Source: Candidatus Borrarchaeota archaeon
GTDB taxonomy: Archaea; Asgardarchaeota; Sifarchaeia; Borrarchaeales; Borrarchaeaceae
Reading direction: 5' to 3'
Length of the DNA stretch: 5,983 nucleotides
NCBI GenBank assembly: GCA_016840645.1
Contig: JAEORY010000266.1
Location: forward strand, 1-5,983
In this document: piece by piece, positions 1 through 4,451 of the stretch
Layout: each line of letters starts with the position of its first letter
Position numbering within the stretch: position 1 is the stretch's first letter
Made by a program: the position numbers and the translations under genes
Notes under the pieces: model-generated
The model's input: only the letters and a program-made list of their open reading frames with translations
Database searches by the model: none
What the model was told of the DNA's origin: nothing

Positions 1-378
1 TTTCGAAAGTTCTTTTTCCTTTGAGATTCCTTTTTTGTATTTTTCTTCGTATTTTTGGTAGAGGATTGTTAATACCTCTTCATTAATCTCTAACGGTCTC
101 TTGGTGGCTCTTGCGACAGCATCCAATGTTATATCATCAAAAGTAGGTCCTAAACCTCCTGAAGTAATTATAATATCAGGTTTCCTTCCTATTGCTTCTA
201 AGAGTGCTGTTGAAATGTCATCAACTGTGTCTCCAACACTCATCATCCGGGTGATTTGGGCACCCAATGAGTAAATTCGTTTTGCTAACCACTGGCTGTT
301 TGTATTCAGTGTTTTCCCAATCAGAAGCTCATTTCCGGTAAATATCAATTCTACTGAAATTTTATCACTCCTCCGCAA
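1..378 (-). CDS. CinA N-terminal / MoCF-domain protein (NMN deamidase-related), partial
   Basis: The minus-strand frame is open from about 378 to the window edge, so only the N-terminal 120 or so residues are present. It reads KISVELIFTGNELLIG, then NTNSQWLAKRIYSLGA, and carries the signature SGGLGPTFDD. This is the pattern of the molybdopterin-binding-like (MoCF) domain of CinA/COG1058 proteins, which bind nucleotide or molybdopterin-type ligands in the cytosol. In archaea they are annotated as NMN-deamidase-related, and the exact reaction is not settled. No ATG precedes the conserved part. The frame reads TTG (376-378), CGG, AGG, AGT, GAT, AAA, ATT, so either TTG is used or the start is non-standard. 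An AGGAG lies just before GAT, and the TTG lies inside a transposon-end-like sequence (358-415). I infer that an insertion removed the native start, perhaps ATG-AGT-GAT-AAA. Family assignment is strong; the start is weak. Confidence 0.85.
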   Translation of the reverse strand, partial: MRRSDKISVELIFTGNELLIGKTLNTNSQWLAKRIYSLGAQITRMMSVGDTVDDISTALLEAIGRKPDIIITSGGLGPTFDDITLDAVARATKRPLEINEEVLTILYQKYEEKYKKGISKEKELSK

Positions 379-415
379 GAAGACCCCTCAACGTGTTGGG
401 GGGATGAATTGCGTT
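358..415 (-). repeat. Inverted second copy of the IsrB-type right end (transposon relic)
   Basis: Read on the minus strand, this stretch aligns with the right end of the IsrB element at 1948-2008. Both start AACGCAATTC, then have a C-run and G-run hairpin (here CCCCTCAA/TTGGGGGG on the plus strand, 383-402), then TTGC, and after a short gap AGTGATA. A frame through the copy reads SNAIHPPNTLRGLLAEE and stops at the TGA inside GTGATA. The matching frame of the right-hand copy reads NAIPLPRKQGSFLAV. The two copies face outward and flank about 1.5 kb. It is best read as the tail of a second, largely lost element inserted against the cinA-like gene. A small in-frame ATG ORF (MKQYLKVTEYRES... to the same stop) could be its truncated coding tail. 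Confidence 0.6.
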
Positions 416-419
416 ACTT

Positions 420-707
420 TTTTCACTTTCACGATACTCTGTAACCTTTAAGTACTGTTTCATATATATTGTAAGTAGAATCGAGCTGAGGTAACACTCG
501 CCGGTTCTCACATTAACTTCACATCACGTTCAGGGCAGGAACTGCCCGTAGAGCCTGTTTGACATGTCCCGTTGGGGAATGAATGATTCAGGAAGCCATA
601 TAACTTGATGCATGGTAGTTCACGCAAATAGTTTTCCTCCCTGATTACTAAAGTCTAAATCCTTAGTTTCAAACAAAACTAGATTAGAGATAAAAGTCTA
701 TTGTTGT
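420..707. other. Gene-free spacer with probable decayed transposon (TnpB/IscB-like) sequence
   Basis: No intact gene is visible here. The part from about 481 to 625 is richer in GC and in stems than the flanking host DNA. A perfect hairpin, GGGCAG-GAA-CTGCCC, lies at 533-547, and a TCCC-GTT-GGGA stem near 569-579. A plus-strand frame reads GQELPVEPV, stop, HVPLGNE, stop, FRKPYNLMHG, which resembles the degenerate C-terminal tails of IS605/IS1341-type tnpB genes. The minus strand leads into the relic right end at 358-415, so the stretch may instead be the remains of that element. The 3' part (625-707) is AT-rich, with a possible TATA-like GATAAAAG at 689-696. Orientation and family are uncertain. 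Confidence 0.35.
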
Positions 708-950
708 CAAGAATCCCGCCCTGAAGGACGGGGCTTGTGATGGTGGTAGCAACGCAAGTTTTGACTAGCCTCAGTTCGGAAGAATTACTTCACGAACTAC
801 GCCTTGTAGGCTATGAGAATGTCGGGGATGCCTCCCTAGTCCCCTCCTCTTCGACAGAACCACTTAATGTCATGTCTCTCATCATTAAGAGGCTACGCCT
901 ACTTGGCATTGGCGAAGGGAAACTCGACTCGGGCAGGGAGACCGCAATCG
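708..950 (+). ncRNA. Predicted omega-RNA (HEARO-like) scaffold of the IsrB system
   Basis: The stretch is dense in strong stems, more than a coding region needs. They are CAAG..CTTG with CCCG/CGGG (708-737); CTTGTG (734-739) with CGCAAG (752-757); TAGCCT (766-771) with AGGCTA (808-813), enclosing AGTTCGGAAG (773-782) with CTTC (788-791) and CGAACT (793-798); TGTCG (820-824) with CGACA (852-856), enclosing GGGA/TCCC; CTTAATG (863-869) with CATTAAG (883-889); and CGCC (896-899) with GGCG (911-914). Known IsrB omega-RNAs are a few hundred bases, lie upstream of the ORF and overlap its start. They carry a guide at the 5' end, which here would be roughly the 16-20 bases before 708. The match is by position and structure, not by an alignment. 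The 3' boundary is uncertain. Confidence 0.65.
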
Positions 951-1993
951 GTAGAATTCCTGTCTTCAGTAGCAGTGGTGTACCCTTAATGCCGTGCCGA
1001 CCAAAAAAGGCGAGGAAACTTCTTGAACACGGAAAAGCCATCAAGAAACGCAGTAAACTGGGCATATTCTATCTCCAACTAGAGTTCGATCCGAAACACC
1101 CCGTCACGCAACCACTGGCAATCGGCGTAGATCCCGGCACGAAATTCGAGGGGTTTTCAATAGTCGGAACCGAGGACACGGTGCTTAATATGATGTCAAA
1201 AGCGGTAGACTGGGTAAAAAAGGCAGTAGCACAGCATAGAAATATGCGTAGAGCACGAAGATATAGGAAAACCCGACGAAGACAATGCAAAGAAAACAGA
1301 CGGAATAACGATACGTTTTTGCCACCCTCAACAAAAGCGCGGTGGGATACAAAGTTAAGAATTATCCGTCAGTTGTGCAAGCTACTACCCTTGCAATACG
1401 CGGTTGTAGAGGATGTCAAGGCAACAACACGGAAAAGTCAGCGACGATGGAATCGAAATTTCAGTCCGCTGGAAGTCGGCAAACAATATTTTTATTCAGA
1501 ACTAGAAAAACTAGGGCTAATCGTCATCACCATGCAAGGCCACGAAACCAAACAATTGCGGGAGGCATTTGGACTAGAAAAATCACCAAACAAATCAAAA
1601 GTGGCGTTTGAAACGCACTGTGTGGACGCCTGGGTACTGGCCGCCGCCATTACAGGCGCACGTTATCCCACCACACAAACACTTTATTATTTAGAGCCGA
1701 TACGATTTCATCGACGGCAGTTACACCGACTACAGTTTTCGAAGGACGGCATACGAAAGAGATACGGCGGCACAATCTCATTAGGACTCAAACGCGGCAC
1801 CTTAGTATGGCACAAAAAACACGGCATATGTTATATTGGCGGAAATCTGAACAATCGGTTGAGTTTACATAGTGTAAGAACTGGAAAAAGACTCACACAA
1901 AGCGACAAAAAAGAAGTTTGTCATATCCTCACAAGGATAGCATTTAGAACGCAATTCCTCTCCCCCGTAAACAGGGGAGTTTCCTTGCAGTGA
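737..1993 (+). CDS. isrB: IsrB-type RNA-guided RuvC nuclease (RRxRR / PLMP protein, no HNH)
   Basis: Residues are numbered from the GTG at 737. The order is PLMP motif (83-86) in the N-terminal PLMP domain; RuvC-I IGVDPGT with D132; arginine-rich bridge helix RRARRYRKTRRR (171-182); RuvC-II VVEDVKA with E225; RuvC-III HCVDAW with H294 and D297; then a C-terminal domain with RRQLHR and YGGTxSLGLKRGTLV. Only about 70 residues separate RuvC-II from RuvC-III, so the HNH domain of IscB is missing. From residue 74 on the protein is about 345 residues, the usual IsrB size. Family members are omega-RNA-guided enzymes that nick the non-target strand. All RuvC catalytic residues are present, so it may be active. 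The first 70 codons overlap predicted RNA stems, so translation probably starts later. Candidates are ATG at 872 or a non-standard codon near 947 preceded by GGGAG. The TGA stop lies in GTGATA at the element edge. Confidence 0.85.
   Translation: MMVVATQVLTSLSSEELLHELRLVGYENVGDASLVPSSSTEPLNVMSLIIKRLRLLGIGEGKLDSGRETAIGRIPVFSSSGVPLMPCRPKKARKLLEHGKAIKKRSKLGIFYLQLEFDPKHPVTQPLAIGVDPGTKFEGFSIVGTEDTVLNMMSKAVDWVKKAVAQHRNMRRARRYRKTRRRQCKENRRNNDTFLPPSTKARWDTKLRIIRQLCKLLPLQYAVVEDVKATTRKSQRRWNRNFSPLEVGKQYFYSELEKLGLIVITMQGHETKQLREAFGLEKSPNKSKVAFETHCVDAWVLAAAITGARYPTTQTLYYLEPIRFHRRQLHRLQFSKDGIRKRYGGTISLGLKRGTLVWHKKHGICYIGGNLNNRLSLHSVRTGKRLTQSDKKEVCHILTRIAFRTQFLSPVNRGVSLQ
1951..1988 (+). repeat. Right-end hairpin of the IsrB element
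   Basis: The stem CTCCCC (1960-1965) with GGGGAG (1974-1979) has an 8-base loop. An outer GCAA (1951-1954) pairs with TTGC (1985-1988) across symmetrical 5-base internal loops. It overlaps the last codons of the nuclease gene, as is usual for IS605-type right ends. A related hairpin occurs in inverted orientation at 358-415. Confidence 0.65.
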
Positions 1994-2061
1994 TACTATG
2001 ATAAAATTCTTTTTTTACGTAAATCGTTGTAAATTATGTGACTTAACTCAACCATATAACT

Positions 2062-2565
2062 TCACAATTCTTGAAAAGCAAAACTTAAAATGCTTGGACA
2101 TCCTGAAGTGTCTAAAACTCTCTTTTTATGGTGCTTTTTCTTTTTATTTACCAAAAACGAGTTTTTATCTTCCACAAGTTTCCTATTATCATCCAAGAAA
2201 TACTTCTTTTTCGTATTGGGATGATCTTCTTGTTTAGGTTCATGGGAGCCTACAAAATCATAAAGAATTTTGATTATTATTGGAAACTTGCATCTAGGGG
2301 CTCTTTCTAATTTACTGAACTTGCATTCATGTCTTAGAATGCCCCATATTCTCTTGTTACCATAGATATCGTAATATAACTGAATTAAATCTCTAATTTC
2401 CTTAATTTGTTCATCTGAGAGGAATATATACTCCTCAAATTTGTTTTCTAATATCGCAACTCTTTCTTCAATTGAGCTTTCGACAATCTTTCTTTCGATC
2501 TTTTCTTCTACTATTACTCTTCTTTCGATCGTCGTCTCTTCAAATCTCTTATCGGTTATTTTCAC
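2062..2565 (-). CDS. Protein with ORF6C/antirepressor-like domain (probable 3' part of a broken gene)
   Basis: The frame starts at GTG 2565 and gives 167 residues. Residues 8-45 are charged and helical (repeated ERKIVE/SIEERV), probably a coiled coil. Residues 48-105 read FLSDEQIKEIRDLIQLYYDI, then YGNKRIWGILRHECKFSKLE, with KFPIIIKILYDFV. This pattern (LSxEQxxxI, then YG.xWxxL, then a closing FxxxxxFL-like helix) resembles the ORF6C domain of phage antirepressors and related regulators. The last 60 residues are lysine-rich and low in complexity, with no recognisable fold. In the same frame the sequence continues upstream for 15 sense codons to a TAA at 2611-2613, beyond which another 52 codons stay open to an ATG at 2769. 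I therefore read this as the larger part of one gene split by a stop codon. A DNA-binding or regulatory role is inferred only from the domain resemblance. Confidence 0.5.
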   Translation of the reverse strand: MKITDKRFEETTIERRVIVEEKIERKIVESSIEERVAILENKFEEYIFLSDEQIKEIRDLIQLYYDIYGNKRIWGILRHECKFSKLERAPRCKFPIIIKILYDFVGSHEPKQEDHPNTKKKYFLDDNRKLVEDKNSFLVNKKKKHHKKRVLDTSGCPSILSFAFQEL

Positions 2566-2610
2566 GTTAAAACACCGAGAGGAGGCTGTTCTTAATTCAG
2601 GGGCAGTTAA

Positions 2611-2769
2611 TTATTTTTGTCTTGTCCACATTGCGATTTCCCATAAGTCAGCGATTTCTACTTCTACTTGAGTAAGTGTTCTTATCTCCCTCAAACGTAA
2701 TTTGAGCTTGTTTAAATCCAATTTCTCTTTGCTTTTCTTATAGAAATTGCTTTTTTTCTTTTTTTCCAT
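2611..2769 (-). CDS. Small ORF, 52 aa, likely 5' fragment of the same interrupted gene
   Basis: It starts at ATG 2767-2769 and ends at TAA 2611-2613. The protein is MEKKKKSNFYKKSKEKLDLN, then a helix KLKLRLREIRTLTQVEVEIA, then DLWEIAMWTRQK. I recognise no family. It lies in exactly the same frame as the downstream GTG ORF at 2565, separated by the stop and 15 sense codons (LTAPELRTASSRCFN). Together they would give about 234 residues: a basic N-terminus, helix, coiled coil and ORF6C-like domain. A TATA-like GTTTAAAAAC (minus strand, about 2786-2795) lies some 20 bases before the ATG, so a leaderless or nearly leaderless transcript is plausible. It could also be an independent small gene. Confidence 0.45.
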   Translation of the reverse strand: MEKKKKSNFYKKSKEKLDLNKLKLRLREIRTLTQVEVEIADLWEIAMWTRQK

Positions 2770-2910
2770 ATTTACCACTTTTTATCGGTTTTTAAACACT
2801 TCAAGACAAATTTATTTATCTTTTCTAATGTTAATATTTAATTTATTAAGGTTTAAGTGGTTTAAACTATCCCCCGTTATCCCTCTTCAGCGCGCCCGTA
2901 GTTCACCAGA
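2770..2910. promoter_or_regulatory. Upstream region of the interrupted gene with operator-like palindrome
   Basis: This is AT-rich intergenic DNA. The inverted repeat GTTTAA (2851-2856) / TTAAAC (2862-2867) with a 5-base spacer looks like a dimer-binding site. A TATA-like TTTAAAAAC on the minus strand sits just before the ATG at 2769. On the plus strand TTTAAACTA (2861-2869) could be a TATA box for a transcript starting near 2890, where a tRNA-like 5' fragment begins. Confidence 0.35.
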
Positions 2911-2916
2911 ATGATA

Positions 2917-2932
2917 AAATATTTATGCATAG
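2917..2932 (+). promoter_or_regulatory. Archaeal BRE/TATA-type promoter for the RNA candidate at 2950
   Basis: AAATATTTATGCATAG differs at one base from the promoter before the ATPase genes (minus strand, 5699-5684, AAATATTTATGTATAG). The TATA core is centred near 2924, so transcription should begin about 26 bases later, near 2950. That is where the paired 5' strand of the RNA candidate starts. Confidence 0.55.
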
Positions 2933-2949
2933 AAGTATACCAAATATAA

Positions 2950-3062
2950 AATGGGCTAACTGGTAGGACAGTGTAAACCATATATTGTTTCTAATACAGA
3001 CATTATTATTGGGGAAACTGGGTTAGCCATTGGGGATTGGCTAACTCACCCAGTTGGCCCTC
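2950..3062 (+). ncRNA. Candidate structured small RNA (about 110 nt) of unknown class
   Basis: The ends pair: GGGCTAACTGG (2953-2963) with CCAGTTGGCCC (3050-3060), 11 base pairs including one G-U. Inside, a competing hairpin forms from AACTGGG+TTAGCC (3016-3028) with GGCTAA (3039-3044) and CCCAGTT (3049-3055), with a 4-base bulge. The heptamer GGCTAAC occurs at 2954-2960 and 3039-3045, and its complement GTTAGCC at 3022-3028. The RNA could therefore switch between folds. A small hairpin AAAC (2975-2978)/GTTT (2987-2990) lies between. A promoter stands at the right distance upstream, and T-rich sequence (TCTTTATCATTT) follows. It matches no tRNA, C/D-box or riboswitch pattern I know. It could also be a MITE-like inverted-repeat element or a terminator of the converging ATPase operon. 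Confidence 0.45.
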
Positions 3063-3112
3063 TTTATCATTTAAACCTACGATTTTTTAGTTTGACTTTC
3101 AGATGATATAAA

Positions 3113-4390
3113 TTATCGCTCTATTATCACCTCAGGAGACGTTGGTGGTTTTTGAGATAGGATTTTTAATTCGATAGCATTCATTATTGGCTTCTTTATC
3201 TGGAAATAACGATAATGTCCTTTTTTCTTTTCTTGTTGACCTTCTTGAACTTCCAAGATGTTGCATCGTTCTAAGATGTTTGTGTGATACGAAATTGTGT
3301 GAGCCTGTATAGAAATCCTTCTACTATTAGTAAGTTTTTTATTTGTAATTCCTGGACGTTCAGGATATATTCGTGATTGAAATAGTATTTCTTTCAAAAT
3401 ACTTGTTCGAGTTGAAGCGGCATCCTGCAAATTCAATTCTTTTCTTTTCTGTTCTCCGTCTTCCACTTCAATATAACTTATAGCATGCCCCATTTCAATA
3501 TTCTTTGCAACTGGGTATTGTAATACTTGCGCTACAGGATCGACATGTTCTGGTGTAATTTCCTTTACATTAAAATCATCAATTCCTCGTAAACATGAAT
3601 CTGCTAAATCCAGAGCAAGACCCGGCAAACCCATAGAATACTCTGCAATCTTATTAATAGCCGCATCAGTAAAAGGGGTCAAATCCGAGGTGTTATTTAC
3701 TTTATCATCATTTTCTTTGTAATACAAAATTCTAGTCTTCAATATTTTTACTATAGTCTCAAATTCGATTGATTTTATCTTGTAAACATCATCAAAAATG
3801 TCAATAAGTTCTGAGGGTACTGAAGGGGTTGTGATACCTATTATTGTCTGATTCTCAGAATGCATATAACGTGAGAGTTCATCTATGAAATCTTCTTTTC
3901 GCAAACCAATGTCTATATCATCGATCAATAAAATATCAGTTTCTATTAGATTTTTATTTTGCAATTCGGCTATCAATCCAATTGAATGTGGACTACCTAT
4001 AACAACTTCTTCAGGGTTTTGATTCGTTTCAGAAGCCTCTGCCAAACCCTTTAGTTGAATATAGTGACTTTTAATCGGGATTTCTTCTGCTAGTTTAACC
4101 AATTCTTCGACAAAAAATTTTGCTAAAGTTGATTTTCCGACATCGGGCGGTCCTATAATTAGTCCATTCTTCCCAGCGGAATGACAGGCTGTGATCCATG
4201 AGGCTAAACTTTGGCTATGTTCGTAAAATAGTTGCGGAGGGACAAATAAGTAACTATTTTTGTCAATTAGATCTTCCTTAAAAGGACGTTCAGAGAAACC
4301 ATATAATTGATAAAGAGAAAGGGCTTTTGTTCCGAGAGTTAATCCTCGCTTTACTGAAGCAAGAAACTTTTCTTGATCGATAATTGCCAT
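3113..4390 (-). CDS. AAA-type P-loop ATPase with C-terminal winged helix-turn-helix
   Basis: The 425-residue protein starts at ATG 4390. The start is supported by a purine-rich ribosome site, GAGGT, six bases upstream. An N-terminal segment with GFSERPFKEDL (31-41) is shared with its neighbour. Walker A is GPPDVGKS (80-87). Walker B is ILLIDDID (153-160), with Asp158 where AAA proteins usually have the catalytic Glu. A sensor-1-like strand is IIGITTPS (183-190). The lid-region motif MGLPGLALDLADSCL (253-267) follows. Residues 325-400 form a wHTH with recognition-helix-like ISIQAHTISYHTNILERCNIL and a basic wing. The lack of other domains suggests a cytosolic ATP-dependent DNA-binding regulator, related in outline to archaeal ORC/STAND-like ATPases but not to Cdc6 itself. 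No substrate or partner is identified. It is the second gene of a tandem pair, 61 bases after the other. A TTATAAAATT in that gap could add an internal promoter. Confidence 0.8.
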   Translation of the reverse strand: MAIIDQEKFLASVKRGLTLGTKALSLYQLYGFSERPFKEDLIDKNSYLFVPPQLFYEHSQSLASWITACHSAGKNGLIIGPPDVGKSTLAKFFVEELVKLAEEIPIKSHYIQLKGLAEASETNQNPEEVVIGSPHSIGLIAELQNKNLIETDILLIDDIDIGLRKEDFIDELSRYMHSENQTIIGITTPSVPSELIDIFDDVYKIKSIEFETIVKILKTRILYYKENDDKVNNTSDLTPFTDAAINKIAEYSMGLPGLALDLADSCLRGIDDFNVKEITPEHVDPVAQVLQYPVAKNIEMGHAISYIEVEDGEQKRKELNLQDAASTRTSILKEILFQSRIYPERPGITNKKLTNSRRISIQAHTISYHTNILERCNILEVQEGQQEKKKGHYRYFQIKKPIMNAIELKILSQKPPTSPEVIIER

Positions 4391-4451
4391 TTATTGACCT
4401 CTTCCTTTCTCTCCTTGAATTTTATAACAAGAGGAAACCATATTTTTTAAT
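4391..4451 (-). promoter_or_regulatory. Intergenic gap with ribosome site and possible internal promoter
   Basis: On the minus strand the gap holds TTATAAAATT, TATA-like and about 40 bases before the ATG at 4390, then GGAAGAGGTCAATAA before the start. No T-run terminator follows the upstream gene's stop, so both genes can be read as one transcript. Confidence 0.4.

Larger units (their letters stand above)
708..1989 (+). mobile_element. IsrB-type (IscB-like, IS200/IS605-related) element with omega-RNA and nuclease gene
   Basis: The element consists of a structured 5' RNA region (about 708-950) followed by an RRxRR/RuvC nuclease ORF. It ends in a right-end hairpin: GCAA (1951-1954), CTCCCC (1960-1965), GGGGAG (1974-1979), TTGC (1985-1988). 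The left boundary is placed at the first hairpin, CAAG (708-711) with CTTG (734-737) enclosing CCCG/CGGG. This is an estimate. The right boundary is placed just before GTGATA. No TnpA transposase gene is present, so movement would need one in trans. Base composition is clearly richer in GC than the neighbouring host genes, which fits recent transfer. Known IscB/IsrB elements place the RNA guide just outside their left end and the TAM just outside the right end. Confidence 0.65.

Noticed and set aside
811..1290. Minus-strand open frames opposite the omega-RNA and nuclease gene
   Set aside because: Shadows of the nuclease frame, with no motifs and implausible composition.
1342..1611. Plus-strand open frame inside the nuclease gene
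   Set aside because: Out-of-frame overlap with the bridge-helix to RuvC-II coding region, which carries the recognised motifs.
1410..1620. HNH domain that would make the nuclease IscB rather than IsrB
   Set aside because: Only about 70 residues lie between RuvC-II and RuvC-III, with no HNH-type His/Asn or Cys pairs.
1998..2237. Plus-strand open frame of 79 codons after the IsrB element
   Set aside because: Low-complexity, Phe- and Leu-rich product, opposite to the better-supported minus-strand gene, with no ribosome site or family resemblance.
2950..3062. tRNA gene, suggested by GGGC...GGTAGGAC at its 5' end
   Set aside because: No anticodon arm or T-loop sequence (GGTTCRA) and a terminal stem of 11 rather than 7 pairs.
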